Shown here piece by piece: positions 8,435-17,017 of a stretch of DNA of 41,538 nt (its first letter is position 1; every line of letters begins with the position of its first letter). Position numbers and translations under genes: made by a program. Source of the stretch: Gammaproteobacteria bacterium (lineage in GTDB: Bacteria; Pseudomonadota; Gammaproteobacteria; DSM-16500); NCBI GenBank assembly GCA_013286085.1, contig JABDGK010000018.1:1-41538 (forward strand). The letters run 5' to 3'. Under the pieces are notes generated by a model. It was not told where the DNA came from. It worked only from the letters and a program-made list of their open reading frames with translations, and did no database searches.

Positions 8435-10033
8435 ATGTTTATAATAAATGGAAAAAGACTAATACGATTTTTTTTAGCCATGGTTTTTTTTGCGCTTACC
8501 AGTATTTTTTGTCATCCTGCTTTTGCAGAAAGCGAACAACAAGCTATAACGAATCATCCCCATCCCCTATCCTTATGGCAACAACCAGGCGTATTTCGTT
8601 TTAGCTTTGAAAATATCAAAATGCCAGACCATCGACCCAATATGGATTTGATGGGAATTCAATATTATGCAGACATCACACCTCATTTTTACGCTGGAAT
8701 GGGTGGATATGGTCCAGTGAGTGGTAATAGCAGCGGGCTATTTACAGTGAATGTGGGTGGTGGATTGCGGACAGAATTGTTTCCCCACTGGATAGGCGAT
8801 GTAGGAATGGATGTGGGCGGCACAGGTGGACGTTCATCTGTGGTGGGTGATGGTCTCATGCTCCGACCGCATATTGGTATTATGTATGCGTGGAAAGCAG
8901 TACATATAGGCTTGGACTTTAATGATATTTATTTTCCGAAAGGTGATATTCATAGTCAACAAATAGGATTGATTATTGATGTGCCAACAGAATTTTCTTA
9001 CACCAATTCGCATGATGGTGACGATACACTATTTAAACCCAAGGATATTTTACTGTCGTTAAAAAACTATCTCGGTGTTCAGCGTAATGATTTCGGATTA
9101 TTTATATCAGGATACTTTCAACATCCAGGCACAAAAAACGAAGGCGGCACAACACAAGATAATACCATCGAGCTACTGGGTGGAGAAATAAATCACTATG
9201 TCACCGAAAAAAGTTTTGTCTGGCTCAAAGGCTCAGGCCCCATTCATGGTATTCCAGGAGGTTATGCGGATATATTATTTGGTCTCGGGTACAGCCAACC
9301 TCTTAACTTATATCATGCGGCACTGGTTTCAGAAGTGGGTGTTGGTGTTGCAGGTGGCGGTGGTGTGGATGTGGGAGGTGGTTTAATTACACAAGCACAG
9401 CTTGGTTTGGAATTTCCAGTGAGCTCCCATTTTTCAACGCGTATCAACGGCGGGTATACTTGGTCACCCAACGGTCAAATGAGAGCGCCCATTTTATCTG
9501 CTGAGATGCTGTATCATCTTAATATCATCACGATTGATACCAAACCAACAACGTACTTATTTGATTCATTGAAAATACAAGATTGGCGCATCAATGCATT
9601 TTCACAAACCTATCTGCGCCCTAGTCGCAATTTTTCTAATATCAATTCTTCGATTAGTCTCTTGGCTATTCAAATTGATCAGCTTATTACACCACGATTC
9701 TTTTTTGCGTATCAAATTGCGGCTGGATATAACGGATTATTTGCGGGAGGATATGGCACAGGCATGCTGGGTCCTGGAATACAAAGCAAAAAATTATTGC
9801 ATGATCATTTACAATTCTTTGCGGAAACGTTAGTAGGATCCGGTGGTGGTGGCGGAATAGCGGTTGGTAGCTGTCCCTTAGTAGAGCCCGTTGTCGGTTT
9901 GTATTACTCATTGACACCACGTATTGCGTTACAAGCAAGCGCGGGGCAAATTAAAACGTTACATGGGGGTTTAAATACACCTATTCTTAATATTGGTTTA
10001 GCCGTCTCTCTGGGAACGGTTCGCGCGGTATAA
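8435..10033 (+). CDS. Exported beta-rich protein, probable outer-membrane barrel
   Basis: A 532 aa protein with a classic signal peptide: a basic start, a hydrophobic core and cleavage after HPAFA at about residue 31. The mature part is dominated by alternating polar and hydrophobic stretches, aromatic-ending strands and Gly-rich turns such as VGVAGGGGVDVGGG and GSGGGGGIAVG. This is the pattern of an outer-membrane beta-barrel. The halves look loosely alike, each with a hairpin series ending in a Gly-rich turn. I cannot name the family. It appears to be monocistronic and is closed by a 19-bp hairpin terminator shared with the convergent gene. Confidence 0.7.
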   Translation: MFIINGKRLIRFFLAMVFFALTSIFCHPAFAESEQQAITNHPHPLSLWQQPGVFRFSFENIKMPDHRPNMDLMGIQYYADITPHFYAGMGGYGPVSGNSSGLFTVNVGGGLRTELFPHWIGDVGMDVGGTGGRSSVVGDGLMLRPHIGIMYAWKAVHIGLDFNDIYFPKGDIHSQQIGLIIDVPTEFSYTNSHDGDDTLFKPKDILLSLKNYLGVQRNDFGLFISGYFQHPGTKNEGGTTQDNTIELLGGEINHYVTEKSFVWLKGSGPIHGIPGGYADILFGLGYSQPLNLYHAALVSEVGVGVAGGGGVDVGGGLITQAQLGLEFPVSSHFSTRINGGYTWSPNGQMRAPILSAEMLYHLNIITIDTKPTTYLFDSLKIQDWRINAFSQTYLRPSRNFSNINSSISLLAIQIDQLITPRFFFAYQIAAGYNGLFAGGYGTGMLGPGIQSKKLLHDHLQFFAETLVGSGGGGGIAVGSCPLVEPVVGLYYSLTPRIALQASAGQIKTLHGGLNTPILNIGLAVSLGTVRAV

Positions 10034-10037
10034 TTAC

Positions 10038-10080
10038 GAAATCAAAGCTCAAGGGGTCTGCCCCCTTGAGCTTTGATTTC
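10038..10080. terminator. Bidirectional terminator hairpin
   Basis: Positions 10038-10056 and 10062-10080 pair perfectly over 19 bp around a 5-base loop, between two convergent genes. The stem core CTCAAGGGG is shared with hairpins at 11788-11808 and a single arm near 7520. Confidence 0.75.
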
Positions 10081-10095
10081 TCGCAAGTCAAGCTA

Positions 10096-10566
10096 CTAGG
10101 CAGGCATTGGACCAGAAGGACCGCCGCTGGAGTTTTGATCGCCCCCAGGATCCTTAGAATCATTAGGGTCGGCAAAAAATCTAGGTAACGATGAAGATGG
10201 TTGCAGTGTACGTCGTGCCTTTTCATCGCTAAAATGCGCTCTGAGATCAGCAATTGAGAGCTCTTCATCTACATGAGGACGTAGAATATATTTAACCATG
10301 ATCTTAAGCACTGGATCATTATCATCCGCTCTATCTACCTGAAGCGCGGACACATGCTCACCAAGGCCTCTCTCTCTCGCCAAAGCTAGTAAGCTACCAT
10401 AATAATTGGAGAGAGTTGGGACGCGACTTATGTGTCTCTTTATAAAGAGCTTAAATTGCTCATTTTCATCCTCTAGCCCCAAGATCCCCTCCCAAGTACG
10501 CCCAGCTAAGTCGCGAGGAGGGGGAATACGAGGCAGTGGTGGCGGTAAAATATCTTCAGCAGACAT
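10096..10566 (-). CDS. Hypothetical Pro-rich soluble protein, effector candidate
   Basis: A 156 aa protein without signal peptide or membrane helix. It has a Pro-rich N-terminus (ILPPPLPRIPPPRD), a compact helical middle and a disordered C-terminus rich in Ser, Gly and Pro. GAGGAG lies seven to eight bases before the ATG, a strong ribosome site that supports this start. PxxP tracts of this kind can bind SH3-type modules. The family is not recognised. Short orphan proteins with disordered, polar C-termini are common among type IV secretion substrates in Legionellales, but nothing here proves secretion. Confidence 0.65.
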   Translation of the reverse strand: MSAEDILPPPLPRIPPPRDLAGRTWEGILGLEDENEQFKLFIKRHISRVPTLSNYYGSLLALARERGLGEHVSALQVDRADDNDPVLKIMVKYILRPHVDEELSIADLRAHFSDEKARRTLQPSSSLPRFFADPNDSKDPGGDQNSSGGPSGPMPA

Positions 10567-10793
10567 AATTGACTCCTCACGTAATTATTTCATTTATTCA
10601 TATCAGGCATCTAATACACTAATAGTAGCATCAAATGATCAATTTTCCATTTTAGATCAGTTATTTTTTTTATAAATCAATAAGATATGGAACTGTAAAG
10701 CGACGGCAAGAATTTTATTTATGCACTATACTTCTATCTATAAATTACCCAAAAGTCACAATACATACATCATCCGTGAGAAAAAGGGGATAT

Positions 10794-11783
10794 ATGATCG
10801 ATCCACAACAACAATTAGAAGCATTACACAATACAATTAATTTGCATGAGAAAGCAGCATATTATTTACAGTTTAATTATAAAGGACGTGATTATGTGCG
10901 CGCATGTCAGGAAGATCCAACTTATGGCAAAATTCAAGAACAATTAACCACCATGCTTCGTGATGGTAGTATGAAAGGTTTTTTGAATGCTCAGCTCATT
11001 AGTAGTGTTAACATTACGAGTCAGTCAATGTCAGATAGCAACATTGGCCATGCTCTTGGTGGACAGACAGATTCTATACCTATTACCACATCTGGATTGC
11101 AGTGGCTTGCTCATGATATAGATTGCGCTATGTTCAAAAAAAACTTTCCCGAAATTAAACCACTCATAGCAACCACCATCAATAACTTAGAAGCTCTTTC
11201 AGTCAATTTTCCTGACGGTACGTTGTCCCATCAGAAAAACATGCAAGGACTCAGAGAAGCTATCTTTGGTACTACTATCGTGGCAGAATTTGATCGTCAA
11301 AGAAATGCAATCATAGCAACGCTTGGCAATGATCTTGAGAATATTAGACAGGCTTGTACTGCAGGGTTATTTGATGGAATAAGAGGCATTAAAGATGTTA
11401 AAAGTACCGTAAGTAACGCATTAAATAAATTTGATCCATCTAGTGAAATTAACTTAGTTGAACTGCACGCAGCAATGAAAAATGTGAATTTAGAAAAAGC
11501 TCCTGAAAAATTAGCTACTGCTTTTAATAATCTATTCGGAAAACTTGAACAGCTTGTTAACTTATCTGTTACTCCTAAAGTACAAGCAACATCGAATAAT
11601 ACGATTTGCAAGTTAACTGGCATTACTGATGTTACCGCAACTGCATACAATCCTAGTATTGCTGTAGTCGCTGCACCTGCTACTTCTGTTTCTGAGCCTG
11701 CCTCTACGCCTACTCCACCCATACCAGCACCAACGTTAACTATACCGGATACAGATAATCCTAAATCTGGACCGAAGAGATAA
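10794..11783 (+). CDS. Hypothetical helical protein with Pro/Thr tail
   Basis: A 329 aa soluble protein of unknown family. Most of it is predicted helical, with coiled-coil-like stretches at about 150-260. The last 50 residues are a disordered Ala/Pro/Thr/Ser tail (PASTPTPPIPAPT). The frame opens with GTG at 10776, but AAGGGG sits just before the in-frame ATG at 10794, so the shorter form MIDPQQQLEALHN is preferred. It is a single gene with its own hairpin terminator right after the stop. A candidate secreted protein by composition and neighbourhood only. Confidence 0.65.
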   Translation: MIDPQQQLEALHNTINLHEKAAYYLQFNYKGRDYVRACQEDPTYGKIQEQLTTMLRDGSMKGFLNAQLISSVNITSQSMSDSNIGHALGGQTDSIPITTSGLQWLAHDIDCAMFKKNFPEIKPLIATTINNLEALSVNFPDGTLSHQKNMQGLREAIFGTTIVAEFDRQRNAIIATLGNDLENIRQACTAGLFDGIRGIKDVKSTVSNALNKFDPSSEINLVELHAAMKNVNLEKAPEKLATAFNNLFGKLEQLVNLSVTPKVQATSNNTICKLTGITDVTATAYNPSIAVVAAPATSVSEPASTPTPPIPAPTLTIPDTDNPKSGPKR

Positions 11784-11787
11784 AAAA

Positions 11788-11808
11788 TCAAGGGGTGTAA
11801 CCCCTTGA
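11788..11808. terminator. Bidirectional terminator hairpin
   Basis: TCAAGGGGT (11788-11796) pairs with ACCCCTTGA (11800-11808) around a 3-base loop, between two convergent stop codons. An A-run precedes it, which reads as a T-run for the minus-strand gene. Confidence 0.75.
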
Positions 11809-11810
11809 GC

Positions 11811-12500
11811 TCATCGGTTTATTGTTTTATTCGATGCGGGAACAGATTTTTGAGCATTGGTTTTATCAACAGTCATCCCAAACATCTTCCATTGATTATT
11901 TTCTTTCACTAACGTGATTTTAATTGCCACTGTACTACCATCTTGTAAGCTCAATGTTCCTGAAATCAAGCCATCATTATCTTTGTATTCAAGATCCGTG
12001 AAGGTAGAGCCCGTGTTGTCATGTAGTTGCGGATAGCTCTCTACAAATTTCTTAAAGGTATTTATATCAATTTTTTTCTGGAATGCACTGGACGTGTATG
12101 AATAGGCTTGTGCAATGTTTCCTTGACGAAGTGCAGCCAATTCAGCTTTGCCCACTGCTGATAAAGCTCTAAGTGGCGCACCTACGAAAGTGAAAATCAA
12201 TCCAAATATGCCTACATATAGGCAAGCCACTACGATAACAACATTTCTTGGTGCTTTTGAATTTTTTGCAATCTCAACGATTTGGTCTTGTTTGTCAGTA
12301 AAATTTTTACAAATAATTGAAAATAAATCGTATAAAACCCAAAATCCAAGCCCTCCCAAGGTCAGTATCATTAAAATGCCTGTACCGACTTTGCCAACGT
12401 AGAAACGATGCAACCCTAATGCTCCGAAAAACATACACAATATAAATGCGGTTAAACCTGATTTTGGGCTGGCGCCTATACTACTTTGTGCGGTTGACAT
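11811..12500 (-). CDS. TM2-domain membrane protein with C-terminal DUF4864-like domain
   Basis: A 229 aa protein. Residues about 15-65 form a TM2 domain: two helices joined by a short loop, with the signature GALGLHRFYVGKVGTG and a Gly-rich turn before LYDLFSII. A third helix lies at about 85-108. The remaining 110 residues look like the small cystatin/NTF2-like DUF4864 fold (an AAL...G...AY...S..F start and NNQWKMFGMTVD near the end), probably extracytoplasmic. AGGAG lies upstream of the ATG at 12500. TM2 proteins are widespread and poorly understood; the TM2 assignment is firm and the second domain likely. Confidence 0.8.
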   Translation of the reverse strand: MSTAQSSIGASPKSGLTAFILCMFFGALGLHRFYVGKVGTGILMILTLGGLGFWVLYDLFSIICKNFTDKQDQIVEIAKNSKAPRNVVIVVACLYVGIFGLIFTFVGAPLRALSAVGKAELAALRQGNIAQAYSYTSSAFQKKIDINTFKKFVESYPQLHDNTGSTFTDLEYKDNDGLISGTLSLQDGSTVAIKITLVKENNQWKMFGMTVDKTNAQKSVPASNKTINR

Positions 12501-12661
12501 GGCTTGTCTCCTGTAGTCTGTAGCCTGAATTCTTATATTTTACAACATGTACGATCATTTTTATGTCATTTTTAGTGACTATTAGCGCATATTAGGTTAC
12601 AATATGTACAATCTGTATACTCATTATTGTTATAAATAGATTTTACATTGAGAATCAAATC

Positions 12662-13324
12662 ATGTCACATGGCAGAAGAGTTAAGCCCCAACACCAACGA
12701 TCCGCAGTTAGCGTGATCGGTGCAGTAGGAGTATTTGAAACGGCCTATTCGACTGAGGTAACAACTGCACCCAATCCACCTTCTGGATGCTTTACAGGTA
12801 GAGGCTCTAAAGCTAAATCAAGAAAACATGAATATGAATCATTTAGTCCAGGCCACTTACAATATTTAGAAGTGGCTGAATACACCCAGCAGGGTGGCAT
12901 TTTTTGTTTCATACAAGAACCTGATGATGGCAGACAAATGCATCTCAGAAGATTCACCAACAATGGGGCTAGCGACGTAGGTGAATTAAAAACAATGACA
13001 AAACTCGACAAACAAAAAATTATTTCCGCTGGCATTTTAATCTTAAATCCAGCGGGTGAAACGATAGCATGGACACTGAAATCAGAGGAGTGGAACTCTA
13101 TTCTCTCAACGGATTCCTACTATACTGCCTATGCTACTGACCCTGAACGGTGTGGATTACCAATCAAATCATTGGTGAGTCTTGAGGATATAAATGAAAT
13201 AATTTTTTCTGCACAATATGAAGATTATTTCACTGAGAATGGCCGGTGGAAAGATACAGATCAAGCGCGACAATTACAAAAAGCACTCTCTCCTAGCAAA
13301 CAATCTGGTTGTTCTATTATGTAA
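12662..13324 (+). CDS. Hypothetical protein ending in a CaaX-type box (CSIM)
   Basis: A 220 aa soluble protein of no family I recognise. It has a basic N-terminus, a beta-rich central region (LQYLEVAEYTQQGGIFCFIQEP) and a Ser/Lys-rich end. The last four residues, Cys-Ser-Ile-Met, form a textbook CaaX prenylation signal, and the terminal Met favours farnesyl transfer in eukaryotes. Bacteria have no such prenyltransferase, whereas several Legionella effectors use such boxes to be lipidated by the host. This makes it a strong effector candidate. The next gene starts 34 bases downstream on the same strand and also has a lipidation-like patch, so the two are probably co-transcribed. Confidence 0.7.
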   Translation: MSHGRRVKPQHQRSAVSVIGAVGVFETAYSTEVTTAPNPPSGCFTGRGSKAKSRKHEYESFSPGHLQYLEVAEYTQQGGIFCFIQEPDDGRQMHLRRFTNNGASDVGELKTMTKLDKQKIISAGILILNPAGETIAWTLKSEEWNSILSTDSYYTAYATDPERCGLPIKSLVSLEDINEIIFSAQYEDYFTENGRWKDTDQARQLQKALSPSKQSGCSIM

Positions 13325-13358
13325 TCATCAGCGCCAAAAATTCTTCGAGGCAAGTTCG

Positions 13359-14804
13359 ATGTCGATTCATAATAAAATTATACACTTAATGGTAAAAATG
13401 AAACTGGCACAGCCAGACTGTCAGGGTGTATGCGCAGGAATCGCAACGGAAGGGATGAATGCTTTTTTCAGTTATGGGATAGAAAAATATCGAGAAATTC
13501 TGCTTCAAATAGAAGAGAAGCAAGAGGAAGAATTATTAAACGATCCAGAAGTTAGAAAATTTTTAAAAAGAATAGCTCGCTTTCAAGACCCTGCTAACGA
13601 AGTGTGCCCTTCAGGTTTACCAATAAATCAAGCAGATCATCCTGAATTAACAGAGGATACAAATAATGCAAATCATTCTTCTGCTAATAACGACAACGTT
13701 ATTTTGCGTGTGGACTCTTGCCAAGATTATATAAATTATTATGAGGCGATTAATCATAGCAAAGCCATGCCCTTAGCCACCTTTATGATAGAAAATGCCT
13801 GCGAAATTTCCAAACAAACACAAAGCAAAGTAGTCATTTATATAAGTGGTCACGGGATAAAAGGACATGCTATTTGGATCTGCATTGACTCTGGCAAGGA
13901 AGAGTTCTGGGATTCAAATGAATTATTAAAATCATCCGAAATCAACTATAAATCCAGATTGTTCAAATCATTATATGAAAATATTGGTAACAGTATCAAT
14001 TTATACTGCATAATCAATGTGTATATTCAAACTTCTAATTTGCGACTCCAGGAAATTTCTCCTATCTACCGTCACTTAAGAGACAAAGCACAACGATATC
14101 AAAACAATAGTTATATGCGAAAACATGACCCAGAAGAGAAACAGCCGAAATTGCTACTTGATTTTGTCATATCCATGTTACAGGAAGAGAGAAATATTAA
14201 TTTTATTGAGGGCGTCTTATCGCATCTGATGACAGCGTGGAAGATTGACGCACGGCCATTCAGTTCTTCAATAGGAACCATTATTCAATGTGCCGATGAT
14301 ATTGTTTATGTACTCAATCGAATTCCTCAACATACCTGGCAACATTGCCTACCATTCTTTTTTATAAACAGAAAATTTTCTCTGGATAATAGCTTACCCA
14401 GAGAGTATTTAGATATTACTGTATTGATAACAAAACTACCTAAAGAAGAGTGGAAAAATATTTTTGACGCTTTAAATAAAGAAAGTACTTATCGCTTTAA
14501 CACTCGACAACAGAATTCATTGCAACGATTTTATAAAAAACTTAGCCATGAAGATCAAGCGCAATTGGCTCTTGCCATGGGACCAAGTTTTGCTATGCAC
14601 GGATTAAAAAAGATTAAGGAAAAGCAGAACCCCGAACATGGAATGATTGCTCCAGAGCATGTAATGGAAAATAGCGAAGAAGACAAACCTCTCTGTGGTT
14701 GCTGTTTTCCTTTCTGGAAAAGTAAAAAACAAACAAAATCTATCACTCATCAATTGCAAGAACCACTATTAACGAATAGTGACAAAAGAGCTGCAATGAG
14801 TTGA
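13359..14804 (+). CDS. Papain-like cysteine protease candidate, effector-like
   Basis: A 481 aa protein. Near the N-terminus CQGVCAGIATEGMNAFF resembles the nucleophile helix of papain-fold effectors, with Cys25 (or Cys21) as nucleophile. Much further on, HGIKGHAIWICID supplies His170 and EEFWDSNE supplies Asp185 and Asn187. This Cys, GHA-type His, then FxDxN order matches YopT-like and other clan CA proteases. The C-terminal third is helical. Near the end CGCC (446-449) is followed by FPFWKSKK, a pattern typical of S-palmitoylated, membrane-attached proteins. The frame extends upstream to 13218 inside the preceding gene, but the ATG at 13359, with GAGG before it, is the likely start. Protease activity is inference. 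Confidence 0.7.
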   Translation: MSIHNKIIHLMVKMKLAQPDCQGVCAGIATEGMNAFFSYGIEKYREILLQIEEKQEEELLNDPEVRKFLKRIARFQDPANEVCPSGLPINQADHPELTEDTNNANHSSANNDNVILRVDSCQDYINYYEAINHSKAMPLATFMIENACEISKQTQSKVVIYISGHGIKGHAIWICIDSGKEEFWDSNELLKSSEINYKSRLFKSLYENIGNSINLYCIINVYIQTSNLRLQEISPIYRHLRDKAQRYQNNSYMRKHDPEEKQPKLLLDFVISMLQEERNINFIEGVLSHLMTAWKIDARPFSSSIGTIIQCADDIVYVLNRIPQHTWQHCLPFFFINRKFSLDNSLPREYLDITVLITKLPKEEWKNIFDALNKESTYRFNTRQQNSLQRFYKKLSHEDQAQLALAMGPSFAMHGLKKIKEKQNPEHGMIAPEHVMENSEEDKPLCGCCFPFWKSKKQTKSITHQLQEPLLTNSDKRAAMS

Positions 14805-14845
14805 GTAGTCTGAAGCGTTGTTAGCATACATGCTGTTGCTTTTTT

Positions 14846-14982
14846 CCCTTCTCCCAGAGTGCTCTTCTCTGAGAGAAGGGCGGGATGAGGGTGCTTACGT
14901 TTGCACGTTTTCTACTAGAAAATGTGCAAAACAATAAACCCTCACCCTACCCTCTCCCACAGAAAAGCACTGTGGGAGAGGG
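14846..14982. repeat. Composite intergenic repeat with two hairpins
   Basis: A hairpin at 14846-14859/14867-14880 (14 bp, one mismatch) is followed by a perfect 13-bp stem at 14950-14962/14970-14982. CCCTCACCCTACCCTCTCCC and its kin are typical of widespread REP-like intergenic repeats. It lies between convergent genes and probably also terminates both. A related stem occurs at 27943-27960. Confidence 0.65.
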
Positions 14983-14992
14983 GAGATAATGA

Positions 14993-15940
14993 TTACGGAG
15001 AATATACAACCACCGCAGAACGACGATGAGGATTCCTCGCTGCTTTTATCTCCTCCCCTGTATGTGGATCATAAATACAAGGGTTAGCTTTGCGACAATC
15101 CAAATACGCAGGAATAACATCCAACTGCAATAATTCTGGATCAAATTGGCTATCGCGAGGATCAATTTCATTATCACGACCAAGAGCATGATATACATTC
15201 GTCGTTGTCGCTAATTTATCTGTCTCTCGAATCGAACCATATCCACGCTGTTTTGCAAACTGCCTTAACTCTGCTGGATCGATATGATGATCAAGCGGTG
15301 TAATACCATAAACAAAATTAATACCCATTTGTGCAGCAATAGCCTCTAAACCGGTCAGCTCGAGAGTATGTTTATCAGAACAATAAGCATCCTGATAAGT
15401 TACTTTAACTTTGCTTGCATAACCATCACTACGAAAACGAATTTGATCTGCAGAAAATGTATTTAAATAAAAATACTTTTTTGCATCAGCCGAAGCAGGC
15501 TCTAATTCTTCATAGGTCGGATTGACAAGGATCAATCGCTCATGCGATTTATTTTTACTTTGATCACCGGGTAAATATAACAAGACAATACGCTTATCAT
15601 AACCAATTTGATTAGCTGCCAGATAAGCCGGCTTTGCATGCGTCGCTGGAAACACACACGTACCGGGAATTTTTTGATTCATACAAATTTGTAGCTTCTC
15701 GATAATAGTACGAAACGCCACGATTTTTTGTTGCTGTTGAAAAGTGGTATGTAGTGACCTAGTCGAAGCACACTCATCCGGTGTCGCTGCTTGGCATGGT
15801 TTCAGCAAAGCATCAAGACGAGACGTGCCTTGAATCGTAATGATTGACGGCGATTGCTCTGCACTACTCGAACTACTATCACTCTGCTTAGTTTGTTGAT
15901 TTAGCATGTTTACTACGCTTGCAGATGAGTGTGAATTCAT
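14993..15940 (-). CDS. Peptide-deformylase-like protein lacking metal ligands
   Basis: A 315 aa protein. After a Ser/Gln-rich 60-residue N-terminus, the middle aligns with peptide deformylase. AYLAANQIGYDKRIVLL (106-121) matches motif I (G-x-AA-x-Q), ILVNP (137-141) matches the INP strand, and VKVTYQD precedes a motif III helix. The zinc-binding elements are lost: EGCLS reads YFYLN at about 156-160, and QHExDHLxG reads QMGINFVYG at 204-212, with the flanking Gln and Gly kept. It therefore cannot deformylate by the known mechanism. A further 100 residues follow. It stands alone, bounded by repeats. A pseudoenzyme, or a deformylase fold reused as a secreted protein, is the best reading. Confidence 0.6.
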   Translation of the reverse strand: MNSHSSASVVNMLNQQTKQSDSSSSSAEQSPSIITIQGTSRLDALLKPCQAATPDECASTRSLHTTFQQQQKIVAFRTIIEKLQICMNQKIPGTCVFPATHAKPAYLAANQIGYDKRIVLLYLPGDQSKNKSHERLILVNPTYEELEPASADAKKYFYLNTFSADQIRFRSDGYASKVKVTYQDAYCSDKHTLELTGLEAIAAQMGINFVYGITPLDHHIDPAELRQFAKQRGYGSIRETDKLATTTNVYHALGRDNEIDPRDSQFDPELLQLDVIPAYLDCRKANPCIYDPHTGEEIKAARNPHRRSAVVVYSP

Positions 15941-16099
15941 ATCATGATCTCATTGTTTGTAAATGAAGAATGGAATTAATTGTAGCCTTTTAATATAGAG
16001 ACGCACTATACGTTTTTTACACACATAATTCAAACCCGCCTGCCGTTTGTTGACAATTTTATCATCAATATATATGCTGCGCCTTTAAGGAATGACAGA

Positions 16100-16424
16100 A
16101 TGACAACATTATCAGCGGAAAAACAAGCGCTTCTTGATGCTTTCCAAAAACATGTTGATGCAGGTGGATGAAATTATTTTTAAATTTACACATACAACTG
16201 AAATAGGTTGGATGTTACCCGATATAGCACCCACAGGAAAACGCGTCGAAATTCCCTTGATTGTGATTGTAGGATTTTCTAATGGCAAAGTGACTCACGA
16301 ACACATTTACTGGGATCAAGCGAGTGTTCTTGTGCAATTGGGATTACTCAATCCAGTAGGATTGCCTATAAAAGGTATTGAGACAGCTAAAAAAATGGAT
16401 GAGCTGCGCCAGCGCTTGTTATAG
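16100..16424 (+). pseudogene. SnoaL/NTF2-like gene with internal deletion
   Basis: An ATG at 16100 with an AAGGAA ribosome site opens MTTLSAEKQALLDAFQKHVDA and stops at TGA 16169-16171 after 23 codons. The downstream part, in another frame from about 16160, reads VDEIIFKFTHTTEIGWMLP and on to KGIETAKKMDEL. That is the C-terminal half of a SnoaL-like protein related to dienelactone-hydrolase-associated domains. The N-terminal helix and the C-terminal sheet are thus present, but about 50 central residues are missing and the frames do not join. The remaining 96-codon frame at 16134-16424 could still be translated from an internal ATG. Most likely a decayed gene. Confidence 0.6.
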
Positions 16425-16561
16425 TGTGAGTAAATTTTACTTGTATCGATAAAGAATATTTAGTCAGTTTGAATTCGATGGCAAGATGTTTTTGGATCTT
16501 AGTTAAATCTGTAACTAGATGATAGTTTATAAATTTTCTCAAAAACAACGCTCGTTATGCT

Positions 16562-16590
16562 TTGACAACTTTCATCGCCTTGTGCATACT
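16562..16590 (+). promoter_or_regulatory. Possible sigma-70 promoter
   Basis: TTGACA at 16562-16567, a perfect -35, is followed after 17 bases by CATACT at 16585-16590. It would drive the secreted protein starting at 16649. Confidence 0.45.
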
Positions 16591-16648
16591 TATCATACAA
16601 CTCAGGAAACTACGAATCTTTCAGCGAATTAATCAAAAGGATTTTATC

Positions 16649-17014
16649 ATGAGAAAATCATGGCTTATTTTATTCATTGCAAATAGCTTCTTTATTAGCG
16701 GTACATCCTACGCACAACCTACACCAGCTGCTGCCGAGAAAACATGTTTTCCAGCAATTAATTGGGTTTCGAAAAGTTCCAATGATATCGTCACCATTCA
16801 GAATGGAAACAGTACATCGATTTTGATTGTGGTTACGGTGAATAAAACAACTTCCACCGCCGGTTTAAATGTGAATAACTGTGGTAGCACCACACACATT
16901 GATTCGGGTAGTTCGGCTGTTTGTTATTCGAGTGACGCGACCAATCCTGTGAGTTTTAAATCAGATTCTGCCACCACTTCTGTCTCAGGAACCTATCAGA
17001 TAAAACAACAATAA
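16649..17014 (+). CDS. Small secreted protein
   Basis: A 121 aa protein with a Sec signal peptide (MRKSWLILFIANSFFISGTSYA, cleaved at about residue 22). The mature 99 residues are Ser/Thr/Asn-rich and beta-like, with three Cys (CFPAIN, NNCGST, AVCYSS). The frame is open from 16562, but the ATG at 16649 coincides with the signal peptide and follows AAAAGG. Family unknown. It is convergent with the BON-domain gene, leaving only three bases between the two stops. Its Sec signal suggests a periplasmic or surface role. Confidence 0.7.
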   Translation: MRKSWLILFIANSFFISGTSYAQPTPAAAEKTCFPAINWVSKSSNDIVTIQNGNSTSILIVVTVNKTTSTAGLNVNNCGSTTHIDSGSSAVCYSSDATNPVSFKSDSATTSVSGTYQIKQQ

Positions 17015-17017
17015 GTC

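Noticed and set aside
11297-11791. 164-codon minus-strand frame
   Set aside because: Fully antisense to the 329 aa gene, crosses its terminator, and the hydrophobic Val/Ala pattern mirrors the Pro/Thr/Ala tail on the other strand.
13218-13358. Upstream extension of the protease-candidate frame
   Set aside because: It lies inside the preceding gene and lacks a ribosome site; the ATG at 13359 is better placed.
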